Shown here in pieces: positions 38,540 to 49,328 of a stretch of DNA of 64,000 bases. Each line of letters starts with the position of its first letter. Within the stretch, counting starts at the first letter, position 1. The position numbers and the translations under genes are program-made. Origin of the DNA: Farysia itapuensis (Eukaryota > Basidiomycota > Ustilaginomycetes > Ustilaginales > Ustilaginaceae); assembly GCA_023212645.1 (NCBI GenBank), contig JALBYC010000029.1:62001-126000 (forward strand), in the 5' to 3' direction. The notes under the pieces are model-generated. The model saw only the letters and a program-made list of their open reading frames with translations, did no database searches and was not told where the DNA came from.

Positions 38540-41500
38540 ATGGCGGCTGCAGCGCCGTCCAACACTGACGCTCTCGGCCTGTTGAGCGCAGCTCTCAATT
38601 CATCCAATCCGCAAGATGAGGCTCAGCACTTGGCCGAGCTCTACAGCCTTCTCAAGCTGCAACCGGGCAACATCCCAATCCTGCTGCCATCATTGATATC
38701 ACTGTTGCCAAAGGCAAGCGCCAATGTACGAGCGTGGATTGCCAATGTTATGGATCTCGCCTTTTGCCGCCCGTCACTTTCACAAGACTCGAAGAATGCG
38801 TTGGCAGTGCACGCTCCTGATGCAATTCTGCAGCTGATTACCGACGAAGACCAAAAGCTTGTCAAGATTGCCACACAATGCTTCGCAAGCATGTATGCCT
38901 CGCTGCTTCGCCTTGCCTGCAATGATCGCAGCAAGTCAGGGCTCTGGAAAACGGTGCTCAAGGTCAAGACGCACGTCGTCCACTTGTTCGACCACGGAAG
39001 TAAAGGTACACGCATTGCTGCCATCAAGTGCTATCAGCGAATCATTCAAGTGCAGTCTCGTGCATCGTCAGATCCGCGCTCGGCGCTCAAGAACGACACC
39101 AGTCTTAGCATTGTGCCTCGGAGTCATCCATTCGTCAACGCTGCCACTCTCGAGGAGGAAAGCAATCAGCTGTTTACGCAGCTCATCACGCTTGTCTTTA
39201 CCAGTCAGGTTCCTGACCTGATCATGGCCGCCATCAACTCGCTGACAATTCTTGCCAAAAGCCGACCACACCTGTGCAGCATTGTGTTGCAGGCAATGTC
39301 CAATTGGTCACCGGCCAGTCTGACAGGCCTCTCCCATACGCAGGTTCGCAATGTAGAAAAGACAGTGCGCATTTTCTATCTGCATTTCATACGCAATCAG
39401 CTTGCAGGTACTGAAGCTTCCGGCCTGCAGAAGGCTCTTGAGACGCAACAGCGCAGGATGGAGGAAGCCGCCAAAGCATACCTAGCAGTCAAAGACAGCG
39501 AAGCCAAACGCAAACGCGAAATCATCGATCAAGAACTGGAAGCTCCCAAGCGCATCAAATTGGAATCTGGGACGTCCTCTGAGCCCGTCTCAAGCCAAGC
39601 CGATGGCCAATCCTTTTATGACGCATCTACACGCAATGGTGCGAACCCGCTTGCGGCCTTTGACGTCAAGACATTGCCGATCACCCTTGTGATTGACCTA
39701 GTCATAGCAAATATGCAAGCGCTCACAGAACCAGAGCTGCAAAGCGCCATTGCTCGCATCCGTCACAACCTTGGGGAGCCATCAGCCGTAGCTCAGACGC
39801 AATCCAACGAGGCAGCGGATCCTATGGACATTGCCGAGGAGGACTTGGACGCAGACATGGTCGCGCCCGCCAACGACACCGAGTCGGAGGAAGAAGAGCT
39901 TTCAATAGCAGTCATGGAAAATTTCGCGCTCGCCCCACCAGAATACCTCTCGCTAACCGAGTCAGACTCGCTCATCAAGGACACCGTCAACAAGATTTGC
40001 GAGTATGGCTCCGAAACAGTTGTGTCGGGAACGCAGGCACTGTGGTCTACACTCATAGTTCGACTTGCCACACGTGGCTTTGCCGAGCCCAACAAGACGA
40101 CACCAGCCGGCACAAACAGTGCAGCTACGGACAAGACAACCCGGACGCTGTCCGCGCAAGCCAATATCATTCGCACCATGATGCTTGAGTTTGTCAAGGC
40201 CGACTTCGTGCGGCGGTCCCGCTTTGCTGTCTCCTGGCTGGCCGAAGAGTGGTTTTGCGATCGTCTGAATCACTCATCTAACTACGGAATCTGGTTGGAA
40301 AAAGTCGTGCGCGCATGGATTCCAACAATTGACGCCAAGGACCGCTCGCTAGCGTCATTCCTCGCTGATCTTCCAGAGATCCCGACTGTCGTCTTGGATC
40401 TCGTGGCAGCGCTCAAGACTGCTGCAGGTCTCACAACTTTGCAAGAAATTTGCATTTCACGTCCTATATTGCGCAACCAAGCGGCGGATATGCTGTTACA
40501 GCTGACTCGCACTAATGAGCGCAGCACGCGTGCTCGAGCCATTATCGCCATAAAGCAGTGTGCTGGCAGCAACAACGCTCTGGAGAGCGTGATCCTCACC
40601 TTCGCCCGTGCCAGCCTCAATCTTCTCGTTGAGACGCCGCCAAAGCAAGACGAGCCTGCTACAACGGATGCTCGGACAGAAGATGTCCAAATCGCAGAGA
40701 CCGAGAAAGCGGACGAGCCGATTACCGAGTCGCAGACTGTACAAGCACAGACGGAAAGCAAGTATCCAGTAGATGAAGACGACGTCCTACGTTTCGTGGA
40801 GCTGCCTTTTTCGCTATGTACCAAAATTCCCGAGATGCTAGACGACATCTTTGCAGCGTACCCAAAAACGCCGAAGTTTGTACAGGAGGCAATTGAAAAG
40901 CATATCGTCAATCTTGTCCGCGCACTAGGCTCAAGTCACAGCCACCTGCTTGGTCTGTTGCGCAACTTTCCTGAAGGCGCAGACTCGCTCGCATTCTGTA
41001 TCATCAAAATCCTTAGCGAGAAAAATCGAGCGCCTGCATTGGTGGCGCTGGTCAAGGAGATGGTCGACGAGCGCGATGTTGACCCTCGTCTGGTGGTGCC
41101 TATCATGCCAGATCTGGACAAGGCCGAGATCCTTCGCCGCTTGCCCAAGATTATCACCATTCTCGGATCCAAGGCACCTGAGGATCGCACCTTGATCAAA
41201 TCGGTGTTTCAGAGCATCATACAGACTCCACCGCAAGGCTTTGGCTCAGTATCGACAAACCTGCCACGGATTCGGCAGACAGAGTTGCTCACGCCAGTCG
41301 AGCTTATGGGCCTGCTGCACCACTCAGAAATGGAGATTGGGCTCAAGAATGCAGTTGCCGCTATCCAAATCTGCTTCTCAATGACCGACGTGTATCGCGC
41401 CGAGGTGCTCGCGGCTGTACTCAACCAGATCTCGGAGGATCAAAATCTGCCCATGCTGTTTATGCGGACTGTGATCATGGCTGTCTCAACCTATAAATCG

Positions 41501-41788
41501 CTCACGGGCTATGTGAGTAAGAATTTACTCTCTCGCCTGATTACCAAAAAGATCTGGCAAAATCCGCCGTTGTGGGACGGGTTCATCATCTGCGCCAAGC
41601 AAACAGCTCCGAGCTCGTTTGGCGCGCTGATTCAGCTGCCGAAAGATCAACTGCGTGAAGTTGTCAACCGCCAGCCAGAGCTGCGCACCGGGCTCGCCGA
41701 CTATCTCACTGCGCGTGCCGGCGGTAATTCCACGCGTCTAGCCACGTTCATGGATCTGCTTGGTCCCGAACCCGAACCATCGACGTAG
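38540..41788 (+). CDS. PTA1: Symplekin/Pta1, scaffold of mRNA 3'-end processing
   Basis: Single exon, 1082 residues. The N-terminal HEAT-repeat domain is recognisable (AHLAELYSLLKLQPGNIPIL, KASANVRAWIANVMDLAF, VLKVKTHVVHLFDHGSKGTR, IKCYQRIIQVQS), followed by a basic KRKREIIDQE / PKRIKLE stretch, an acidic linker (EEDLDADMVAP) and a C-terminal helical domain with SALVQ-type repeats and VEFLL/ TPVELMGLLHHSEMEIGLKN. Pta1/symplekin bridges cleavage factor and polyadenylation factor and binds the Ssu72 CTD phosphatase. Length is as in metazoan symplekin, longer than yeast Pta1. The start ATG is the first in frame, 260 bp from the VMA10 start. Confidence 0.9.
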   Translation: MAAAAPSNTDALGLLSAALNSSNPQDEAQHLAELYSLLKLQPGNIPILLPSLISLLPKASANVRAWIANVMDLAFCRPSLSQDSKNALAVHAPDAILQLITDEDQKLVKIATQCFASMYASLLRLACNDRSKSGLWKTVLKVKTHVVHLFDHGSKGTRIAAIKCYQRIIQVQSRASSDPRSALKNDTSLSIVPRSHPFVNAATLEEESNQLFTQLITLVFTSQVPDLIMAAINSLTILAKSRPHLCSIVLQAMSNWSPASLTGLSHTQVRNVEKTVRIFYLHFIRNQLAGTEASGLQKALETQQRRMEEAAKAYLAVKDSEAKRKREIIDQELEAPKRIKLESGTSSEPVSSQADGQSFYDASTRNGANPLAAFDVKTLPITLVIDLVIANMQALTEPELQSAIARIRHNLGEPSAVAQTQSNEAADPMDIAEEDLDADMVAPANDTESEEEELSIAVMENFALAPPEYLSLTESDSLIKDTVNKICEYGSETVVSGTQALWSTLIVRLATRGFAEPNKTTPAGTNSAATDKTTRTLSAQANIIRTMMLEFVKADFVRRSRFAVSWLAEEWFCDRLNHSSNYGIWLEKVVRAWIPTIDAKDRSLASFLADLPEIPTVVLDLVAALKTAAGLTTLQEICISRPILRNQAADMLLQLTRTNERSTRARAIIAIKQCAGSNNALESVILTFARASLNLLVETPPKQDEPATTDARTEDVQIAETEKADEPITESQTVQAQTESKYPVDEDDVLRFVELPFSLCTKIPEMLDDIFAAYPKTPKFVQEAIEKHIVNLVRALGSSHSHLLGLLRNFPEGADSLAFCIIKILSEKNRAPALVALVKEMVDERDVDPRLVVPIMPDLDKAEILRRLPKIITILGSKAPEDRTLIKSVFQSIIQTPPQGFGSVSTNLPRIRQTELLTPVELMGLLHHSEMEIGLKNAVAAIQICFSMTDVYRAEVLAAVLNQISEDQNLPMLFMRTVIMAVSTYKSLTGYVSKNLLSRLITKKIWQNPPLWDGFIICAKQTAPSSFGALIQLPKDQLREVVNRQPELRTGLADYLTARAGGNSTRLATFMDLLGPEPEPST

Positions 41789-41907
41789 CCTACAGCAGCG
41801 CTAGGCCAATCCCCCGTCTCTTGTGTAGACATGTTGTCAAGCTTGGAAGATCGCGTAGAAAGCATACATAGTAAAGCACTTAGGGCAATCTTTAAAAGTA
41901 TTGTACA

Positions 41908-42840
41908 TCAGCCCAGTTCAACAACGTCGAGCTGCATGTCGACGGCTGACTCTGCAGGCTTGTGTAAGTGGTGGACAAGAATGCGGAGGCTGGAAAGGAC
42001 ACGCGCCTTGTCGTCAAGAAAGTGTGTAGTGACACGTGCTGAGGTGGATGGACACACGAAGAAGAGCGTCACATCTTCGGGCTGGACGGCAGGCCCAGAA
42101 TGTGGCATGCACACAGGCAGGACGCCGTAGCCTGAATCGTCTTTTGAGTTGCCCTTAGAGTAACGTGGTCGAGCTAGCTTGCGCTTTAGCGGGGCTGGAG
42201 GAGGGACTGCACTCTGCAGCACCAGAGATGGAACAGACATACCCAATTTCTGTTGAGATATAGCACCCGACTGTCGCAGGCCTTTTACAAAGGCTTCGGA
42301 TATGCCTTTGCCGACAAAGCAAACTGTGCGGGGCTTCCACTGCTCTATTTTGCGCAAAAGGAGCGGCACCCCATCAATGAGCTCGGAAGGCAACAGTTCA
42401 CTTCCTTCTGCAGTCGGGCGTCCTGCAAGGTTGGTGAGTCCTAGCGCAAAAGGTCGTTGATTTGGAAAACTTGTGTCTTGGTCGGGAGTTATGCGGTCCG
42501 CCGTAATACCTGCAAGGTGAATGGCGGGATAAAAGTGATTGGATCGATGTGCAAAATGATGTCCTGACGTGGCACTTTGCACGCCTGGATTGATGCCGCA
42601 GAAGAGAATGTCGAGACGGGGAGCAAGAATGTCGGGCACACCGGTTAGATGCGAGTACAAGCTGCTTTCCTCGGGATCATCGCGCGTTCGCTTGATGCGT
42701 TTACGGGGCTTTTTCGGCACAGGCTCGGTCACAGCAGGAGCAGCTCGAGCAGCTGTAGCTTTGCGGTAGCCGTATCGTTCAGCAAAGTGGCTTGGCAGCT
42801 TGGCTGGGTCTACGTCCAGGTCTTCTAGGTACTGGGACAT
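41908..42840 (-). CDS. Mismatch-specific uracil/thymine DNA glycosylase (MUG/TDG family)
   Basis: Single exon, 310 residues from the ATG at 42840 (MSQYLEDLDVDPAKLP). The catalytic core starts LDILFCGINPGVQSATSGHH, with the GINPG motif at residues 82-86 and Asn as the residue that activates water, followed by FAHRSNHFYPAIHLAG, FALGLTNLAGRPTA and MPHSGPA (the second active-site loop). A basic patch KKPRKRIKRTRDD precedes the core. The family removes T or U from G mismatches in base excision repair (S. pombe Thp1, human TDG). The frame is open further up to an ATG at 43056, but that part reads like untranslated sequence and its ATG overlaps the start of the divergent gene. Confidence 0.88.
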   Translation of the reverse strand: MSQYLEDLDVDPAKLPSHFAERYGYRKATAARAAPAVTEPVPKKPRKRIKRTRDDPEESSLYSHLTGVPDILAPRLDILFCGINPGVQSATSGHHFAHRSNHFYPAIHLAGITADRITPDQDTSFPNQRPFALGLTNLAGRPTAEGSELLPSELIDGVPLLLRKIEQWKPRTVCFVGKGISEAFVKGLRQSGAISQQKLGMSVPSLVLQSAVPPPAPLKRKLARPRYSKGNSKDDSGYGVLPVCMPHSGPAVQPEDVTLFFVCPSTSARVTTHFLDDKARVLSSLRILVHHLHKPAESAVDMQLDVVELG

Positions 42841-43054
42841 GTGATCAGAACCAGAGCGACGTATGTGATGATCACAGATCAACCAATCACAATCAGGGTC
42901 CAAGTCACGCAAAATCTCCGAAACAGTCGGACCCTGGTTTTTGCCAAACGCACGCATGCATACCAACCCGACGTGCACTGCCCAATTCCAACACTGTGAC
43001 TGCGAGAACAACACTTTTTTCTTCTTCTCGCCGTCTTGATGCCACTGCGAGGCC

Positions 43055-46000
43055 ATGAGCTCTGTCGGCCTTTCTCGCTCGCTAAGGGAAAGCGTCAACT
43101 ACTCTGCTCATGATCTTTACCAGTCTGTCGTACAGCAAGACGCAGTGGAGCTGCAACAAGAGCAAGCTTCTGCGCCAGCTCTAGCTGTTCCCTCGGCAGA
43201 GGCGACACCTTTCCCAGCAAAAATCACGAAACGGACAAATGCTCGTTTGCAGCTCGCCGCAGCGCTTCTAGAGGCTGATAACGAACGTATACTGGAAAAG
43301 GCACAATATTGGTATATATCTCATCCCGCTCAAAACAGCAACGACCCCCATCCACCACCACCTCCCCAACCTGCGCTAGCCAGCCAGAGTGTCATATTTG
43401 CCCCGTTCAGAGACGGTTTCAGTCCTGCCGTCACACGTCATGTACGTACCTGGAGCAGTGCCACTGGACTCTCGCAAATTCTCGCTCCAGAAGGCGAACG
43501 CTCCAGTATCGACTTCCTAGGTATTGCACTACCAAGCGAGAGCAAGCCACGCAGCCGCTCAGGCAGCGCACTAGGCGATAATCACTCGCGTACGGACAGC
43601 TTGCTCTCTCTAGCTCCTTCAAACCATGCATCTGTGGTCACAGCCCGCTCAGCTACTGATTCACAGCTTGCGCAGCGGGGCGACAAGGACAAGGACTCGT
43701 CTCTCACTGATTGGGGTGTTGACAAATTTCTAAGTAAAGAAGAACGAGAGCGTTCCGCCCGGAGTCGAGCCGAGAGCGTTGCTGCAGATGACCGCGCTTT
43801 CTCAACTGGCGATCGATTAGCTTTCGTCAGGGAAGCACACAGGCCGACTTCGGACATTGTCGCTCCTTCTGCGCCCAGTACAAAGCTTGACCTCTTAGCA
43901 AAAATCAAGCTGTACCGCGAACGACAAGAAAATCTACCTCCGTCGCAATGGCATGGACCAGGCCCGCAAGCTACCGGAGATGAAGTGCGTCATCATCTCA
44001 CTCACGATGCATCAGCCGATGTGCTCTCGCCTACAGAAGATGCAGAGCACATCAATGAGCCTCTTCGTGAAAACGAAACAAAGAACGAAAAGGCTGTTGA
44101 GGACTTTAGGGCAGATGACAGAAATACGAATCATTCAGTCGCACTGAGCACAACGGCACCAGACTTGTTCGGCTCAGATCTGGCACGAACACTGAACAAG
44201 GGCGCCTTTAGCTTGGCTACGGCCCAACAGCTGGAACAGGCAGTTGCAGCTACATCTCGAGATGACGACTCAGCTGTGGAAACCGACATGGTCGGTATAG
44301 GCTCTTACTCACGCAGTCAGTCACGCCGCAATTCTTTCATGGGGTCGCCCCTCTTTCAAAGTTCGCCTCTAGCGAGGCCCGAGCTTGGCCGCAGTCTGTC
44401 GGAAAACCTGTTCCAGCAAGTGGAGATGGGTCTGGGCTCTGGTCCTTTTGCTGCGGCCGCTCTGGCAGCCAGTCCACGTTTTCCCGCCGTCGACTTGCCA
44501 GACCGCGAGCTGTCACCAATGCCGGATGCAGCTTACACCACAAAACAACTACAAACTATGGCTCGCAATGCAACATTCCCTTCGTACCTCGGCATTAACC
44601 GAGATCTACTGGACGACGCTCAGCACGAGCAAACCGACGACGAGGATGAATCCGGTCAGAAACCTAGCAGATCAAAGCGTCCGTCTGCCCCTGCGCTCAT
44701 TCCTGATGCTCAAGATCTGGGAGTAGCAGGTTCACAAGATCGTCTCGGAGAAGACGCGCCTCTTGATCTATCATCTGCTGATTGGGGGAAAACTCGCAAG
44801 AAGTGGTTTCGACTGAGCTCCATGACCGATGCCAAGAGTAGGAAGAGCGGTAATCGTCAAGAGCCTGATCCGGATGCTGAAGTTCTGAACAGCGCGCTTA
44901 AGCCGTCCAACGTTGCGACGCAAAGCCGGACCGACGCTACTGAGCAGGTTGTAGACGACATTGACGATGATTATTTCAGTCCGCCGAAGAAAGGTCCACT
45001 ACGTCCTCTTGGCCTCGGCGTACGCCTTCCACAAACCATAGTGATGCCAAGCCGACTCGAGGGTACCGCCTTTGCTCCGACGACAAGACTGGCAGATGAT
45101 GGAGCAGATGCTTCTGCAAGTCACAAGCGACACAGTCTACATGTTCCAGATGGATTTGTGCTTCACGAGGCTCGCGGGGGACTGCCGCCTATGCGAAGCT
45201 TAGTCGTGCAGGGTGCTAGCGGGCCACAAACCCTTTTGCCAGTGAAGAGTAGCAAGAAACATCAACAAATGGTTGCCAATCTGAAAGCGATGGACGTTGG
45301 ACGTACCGTACAGGTACCCATGGCCGCTCCGCGCGGCATTGGTCGACGAGCTGCGGTGCCGACCACAGCCTTATTCCGAAATCAGCTGGTTCAGAATGAC
45401 GAAGAGCGTGAAGGCTGGGGCTGGGAGGCTGGCACTAGAGCCAGTGACAACTTCGATCCAAGCGCAGAATTCAGTTCAGAGGATGACGATCAGCCACTTG
45501 CGGATCTTAAGAAACAACAGCGTTTGGCCAAAAAGGCTGCCAAAAAACAAGCTAGAGAAAAGCGTAAGCGCAAGGCCGCACGCAGGATCCGTCGGGCCAA
45601 ACGTGAAGCAGGAACTGGTAGCGGAACTGAAAGTCCCGACGACGATCTGGATTTGAGCAGTACCAGCAGCGAGGACGATGCCGTGAACAGTGACAGTGAC
45701 GTGTGGGCCAGCGATGACGACAAGCGATGGATCGACAATCACAAACCGGCCGGAAAGCTGTACGGCAAGAGTCTGCTAGATATCGCGACCGAGCGCACGA
45801 TCGAGCGTAAGTCCAAAGCTCGATTCTACGGTCAGGTGCAGCTTGAAGATGAGGAGCCTACCATGATTCAGCTCAATCACAAAGCTGCCGTTGGCGACAA
45901 CGGAGACACTGTCTCGGTAGCACCAAGCGCTGCAACGTCTTTCAGAGATAAACCCTTGGGCTATAACGACACGCGCGAACGAATGGAGGCAATCTTTGGC

Positions 46001-47404
46001 GCTGACGAGCTGTGGGCCCGCGAGCTGGCGAAGCGCCAAGAGGAAGAAGCACTCGAAGCCACAAACGCTGAAACCACGCAAGCGGAACAACATGCCAAGC
46101 CGCTCAGAAAGGGAAAAGGCCTTTTCACGCGGAAGAAGAAGGATAATACAGCGTACACCGAAGCAACAATCGAAAGCGTAAAGGGCGAAGAAAAGATGGT
46201 TACAGACGCAGACGGCGAGGGCGCGTCGATGCAAGCTCCCGAAGGACAAGCGGAGGAGGGGTTGCAAGCAACGGTGCAGCCCCCGACGCTTGTTCTTGAT
46301 ATTGACAACCACGAGCCTAAAACAGGCAAGTCACTTGCGACCGCTCTGCTTAGTGGCGAACACAAAGCAATCGATGAATGGCTTGTCAAATCCGAGCACA
46401 ATTCTGCACACGAGGATAGCGACGATGACGTACCACTGTCACAGATTCAGGTCAAGCCGAAAGCTCGACCCTCTTCGCTCGCGGCTGGTCTCGGAGTAGC
46501 TGTCGAAAAGCCAGTCGAATTGTCGTCGGACGAAGAAATGCCGTTGGCTGCCTTAAAGGAAAAGCGTACGAGACAGTCAATGATGTTCGGTAACGGCGCC
46601 CTCAATCTCAACTTTTCACCCGATGACAGAAAAGTTCCGTCGCCACGCTCGCCGCTCGGCATGCTGCGGAATAATGGTCAGATAACTGCACGTGCTGTCC
46701 CCGCCAAGACCCAGGATAGTGGTGACTCCGAAGATGACTTGCCACTGGGGCAGCGGCATCCAGAAGCCACTTCAGCACTCGCAGCCGTCCGGATGGCTTT
46801 AGAGGAGAAGAGGAAAGAAGCTAGGGAGAGCAGAAGATGCTCCAGATTAGCCGAGAGATTAGCAGCACGGCGCGCGGCGGGCAGCGTCAGTGACCAGAGC
46901 GAGCACGATTCTGACGACAGTGAAGACGACCGACCGCTTGGCTACTCCCATCCGCAGGCAGCCATCATTGCCGAGCAGGCTGCCTTGATCCGTCAACTGC
47001 AATCAGGCTCAAACAAATCGCCGACCACATCGGCAATCCAGAGGCCGGTCTCGAGCATGTCCGCTTTCTTCAGCTCAGCCGACCCGCGTCAATCCATGGC
47101 GAGCTTTGCAGGAATTCCGCAGTACGACGGTCTACCAATTTCGTCCATGGGCCTCCCTTCGCAAATGCGCATGTCAGTAGGTGGCCCTACGGATCTGTTT
47201 TATCCACCTGTTGGTTTCACATCTGGTGCGCCAGCACTTGAGCTTCCGCCGCAAACGCTCGCCATACACTCTCCATCCCTCAGCACTCAGTCCATGATGG
47301 TGGATCCAAAGGCATCTTCTATTCACAACTGGAGAACACAGGTGCCAGCCGACGCTACATCCGCCGTCACTCCGTCCAATGGCACGTCAGGCACCGACTC
47401 GTAG
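43055..47404 (+). CDS. Large disordered protein with repeated acidic DDxPL motifs, function unknown
   Basis: Single exon, 1449 residues. Most is Ser/Glu/Asp/Lys-rich. A short ordered stretch near the N-terminus (ARLQLAAALLEADNERILEK) and a very basic coiled coil (KKQARE, KRKRKAARRIRRAKREA, about 825-860) stand out. Five acidic motifs of the form (S/D)-acidic-acidic-x-P-L occur in the second half: EDDDQPLADLKK (about 810), DSDDDVPLSQIQ (about 1120), SSDEEMPLAALKE (about 1156), DSEDDLPLGQRHP and DSEDDRPLGYSHP (about 1224 and 1288). They look like CK2-type or docking motifs. I do not recognise the family. A possible 31-bp intron-like stretch at the YWYISHP region was ignored because the frame stays open. 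Confidence 0.75.
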   Translation: MSSVGLSRSLRESVNYSAHDLYQSVVQQDAVELQQEQASAPALAVPSAEATPFPAKITKRTNARLQLAAALLEADNERILEKAQYWYISHPAQNSNDPHPPPPPQPALASQSVIFAPFRDGFSPAVTRHVRTWSSATGLSQILAPEGERSSIDFLGIALPSESKPRSRSGSALGDNHSRTDSLLSLAPSNHASVVTARSATDSQLAQRGDKDKDSSLTDWGVDKFLSKEERERSARSRAESVAADDRAFSTGDRLAFVREAHRPTSDIVAPSAPSTKLDLLAKIKLYRERQENLPPSQWHGPGPQATGDEVRHHLTHDASADVLSPTEDAEHINEPLRENETKNEKAVEDFRADDRNTNHSVALSTTAPDLFGSDLARTLNKGAFSLATAQQLEQAVAATSRDDDSAVETDMVGIGSYSRSQSRRNSFMGSPLFQSSPLARPELGRSLSENLFQQVEMGLGSGPFAAAALAASPRFPAVDLPDRELSPMPDAAYTTKQLQTMARNATFPSYLGINRDLLDDAQHEQTDDEDESGQKPSRSKRPSAPALIPDAQDLGVAGSQDRLGEDAPLDLSSADWGKTRKKWFRLSSMTDAKSRKSGNRQEPDPDAEVLNSALKPSNVATQSRTDATEQVVDDIDDDYFSPPKKGPLRPLGLGVRLPQTIVMPSRLEGTAFAPTTRLADDGADASASHKRHSLHVPDGFVLHEARGGLPPMRSLVVQGASGPQTLLPVKSSKKHQQMVANLKAMDVGRTVQVPMAAPRGIGRRAAVPTTALFRNQLVQNDEEREGWGWEAGTRASDNFDPSAEFSSEDDDQPLADLKKQQRLAKKAAKKQAREKRKRKAARRIRRAKREAGTGSGTESPDDDLDLSSTSSEDDAVNSDSDVWASDDDKRWIDNHKPAGKLYGKSLLDIATERTIERKSKARFYGQVQLEDEEPTMIQLNHKAAVGDNGDTVSVAPSAATSFRDKPLGYNDTRERMEAIFGADELWARELAKRQEEEALEATNAETTQAEQHAKPLRKGKGLFTRKKKDNTAYTEATIESVKGEEKMVTDADGEGASMQAPEGQAEEGLQATVQPPTLVLDIDNHEPKTGKSLATALLSGEHKAIDEWLVKSEHNSAHEDSDDDVPLSQIQVKPKARPSSLAAGLGVAVEKPVELSSDEEMPLAALKEKRTRQSMMFGNGALNLNFSPDDRKVPSPRSPLGMLRNNGQITARAVPAKTQDSGDSEDDLPLGQRHPEATSALAAVRMALEEKRKEARESRRCSRLAERLAARRAAGSVSDQSEHDSDDSEDDRPLGYSHPQAAIIAEQAALIRQLQSGSNKSPTTSAIQRPVSSMSAFFSSADPRQSMASFAGIPQYDGLPISSMGLPSQMRMSVGGPTDLFYPPVGFTSGAPALELPPQTLAIHSPSLSTQSMMVDPKASSIHNWRTQVPADATSAVTPSNGTSGTDS

Positions 47405-47639
47405 CATTCTGCAAAGTAGTCATTCTATTCGGGTTTACGTGGTGAGCTGTGAGCCTGTGAGCCTGTGACTGGTGACTTGGAGAGAAAGGCTGAATCGGGG
47501 CAAATCGGGGATTATTTATCTACAATGTTCTCGAAGGTGGAGGAAGCGAGCGGAGTCAAGCCCAAATCGCCGCTCACAGACCGCTTCAAATATACGTCAA
47601 CGCTCGCTGCCATCAGACAACCTCCATCCGCACACTACC

Positions 47640-48818
47640 ATGGGTAAAGATTACTACAAGATCTTGGGCGTCCCAAAAGATGCGCCCGAAGATGCGCTCA
47701 AAAAAGCATACAAGAAAGCGGCACTCAAATGGCATCCCGATCGCAACAAAGACAATGTCGAAACAGCCAACGTAAAGTTCAAAGAGGTGGGCGAAGCATT
47801 CGAAGTGCTGTCCGACAAAAACAAGCGCGCGATTTACGATCAATATGGCGAAGAGGGGTTGAAAGCTGGGCCGCCACCGCCTGGTGCTGATGGTGGAGCG
47901 GGCGGATTTGGTGGCTTCCCTGGCATGGGTGGTGGCGGAGGCGGTGGTTTCAGTAGCTTCCCAGGCAGCGGAGGTCGCACTTTCACCTTTTCGTCCGGCG
48001 GACCTGGTGCAGGTATGGGCGGATTCTCACCAAGCGACCCGAACGATATCTTTGCCAACATTTTCGGCGGAAACAGTCCGTTCGCCAGCATGGGCGGCAT
48101 GGGTGGTATGGGAGGTATGGGTGGCATGGGTGGGATGCCCATGGACGAGGACATGCTTGGCGGAGGCGCGTCTCGTTCACGCAGATCTGGAGGCATGCCC
48201 GGCGGCTTTGGTTTTGGAGGCGCGCCAGAAGCTCCCCCGCAAGAAAAACCATCCGATGTCGAAAAGCAACTCCCGCTCTCACTACAAGACTTATACACAG
48301 GCACGACAAAGCGTCTAAAGATTGGACGAAAATTGGCCTCAGGTGGTTCCGAAGAGAAGGTGCTCACCGTTGACGTCAAGCCGGGCTGGAAAAAGGGAAC
48401 CAAAATTCGCTTTGGTGGTGCTGGCCATGAAGTCAGCCCTGGCTCGTTCCAAGACGTGGTCTTTATTGTCGACGAGAAGCCGCACCCTCAATTCCGCCGT
48501 GACGGTGATGATCTTCGCATCTCTGTTGCCTTACCACTCATCGATGCGCTCGACCCGCCAAAATCCGGTACTAGCAACAGCACCAAGAAGATTGCGACGC
48601 TCGACGGACGCAGCTTGCAGATACCCATCCCACAACCACCTCCGGGCAAAAGCTGCATCGCCACGGGCAAAACCACGCGTCTCGCCAACGAAGGCATGCC
48701 CATCAGCAAAACGCAGGGCAAGAAAAAGGGCGATCTGGTGGTCGAGTGGACTCTAGAACTCCCCGAACGACTGACACCCACCCAGAAAGAGGGCTTACGG
48801 AAGATTCTCGCTCCCTAA
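47640..48818 (+). CDS. SIS1: Class B J-domain co-chaperone Sis1/DNAJB1
   Basis: Single exon, 392 residues from the ATG at 47640 ([20 protein letters not shown]). J domain with HPD in KWHPDRNKD (about 31-33), then a Gly/Phe-rich region, a Gly/Met repeat ([11 protein letters not shown]; the DNA is a short tandem array near 48091-48140) and two C-terminal substrate domains ([38 protein letters not shown]) ending in the dimerisation helix. There is no zinc finger, so it is class B. Sis1 passes unfolded clients to Hsp70. A TTCTCGAA element at 47527-47534 resembles a half heat-shock element. Confidence 0.95.
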   Translation: MGKDYYKILGVPKDAPEDALKKAYKKAALKWHPDRNKDNVETANVKFKEVGEAFEVLSDKNKRAIYDQYGEEGLKAGPPPPGADGGAGGFGGFPGMGGGGGGGFSSFPGSGGRTFTFSSGGPGAGMGGFSPSDPNDIFANIFGGNSPFASMGGMGGMGGMGGMGGMPMDEDMLGGGASRSRRSGGMPGGFGFGGAPEAPPQEKPSDVEKQLPLSLQDLYTGTTKRLKIGRKLASGGSEEKVLTVDVKPGWKKGTKIRFGGAGHEVSPGSFQDVVFIVDEKPHPQFRRDGDDLRISVALPLIDALDPPKSGTSNSTKKIATLDGRSLQIPIPQPPPGKSCIATGKTTRLANEGMPISKTQGKKKGDLVVEWTLELPERLTPTQKEGLRKILAP

Positions 48819-48908
48819 GCATTGCACGAGTAGATCCACCATCACACATACATACCACAGAATTCCAGTTCGACCATGTGTCCTTTTTGTACGTTTGTGT
48901 GCGTGGAG

Positions 48909-49328
48909 CTACCCTAGAATGATGAGATATATGATGACGGTAATGTTGATCACCACCAATGGAACTTTTGAGCGGCAAAATTATTAGCAAGGTGCTACGC
49001 AATCGCTTCACAGAGACGCTACACTTACTGCGCATAAGTGTTCTGACGGCTGAAATGAGATTGATAAGCCTTGCTTTGATGCTGGAATCGTTGCCTGAAC
49101 CAAGCCCTGATCCACCTTGAGATGAGCCAAAGCCTTGGTCAAAGGAATGCGCATGGACAGCATTGGACGACCATCCCACTAAATGCAAAGAGAGTCAATC
49201 TCGGTAGGCAGTAGTCTTCGAAACAGGCTGCACTTACCCCGGGCGAGGAATCGATCTTCACTTAGCACCGCAAGTGCATTTGTGATGAACAGGATGAGGT
49301 ACAGCGCTGTTCCCAATCCAAATGCCAT
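48909..49328 (-). CDS. YOS1: Yos1/IER3IP1, small ER-Golgi transport membrane protein
   Basis: Three exons: 49238-49328, 49029-49178 and 48909-48964, phases agreeing, 98 residues. Start MAFGLGTALYLILFITNALA (first membrane segment), then VLSEDRFLARVGWSS, a soluble Gly/Ser loop, KARLINLISAVRTLMR and the second membrane segment ending IYLIILG. Yos1 is a subunit of the Yip1-Yif1 complex and is needed for COPII vesicle traffic from the ER to the Golgi. Both introns have GTAAGT donors. The gene is convergent with SIS1, about 90 bp between the stops. Confidence 0.95.

Noticed and set aside
48703..49188. 161-codon reverse frame near SIS1
   Set aside because: Only its middle is real: it is exon 2 of YOS1 read through both introns.
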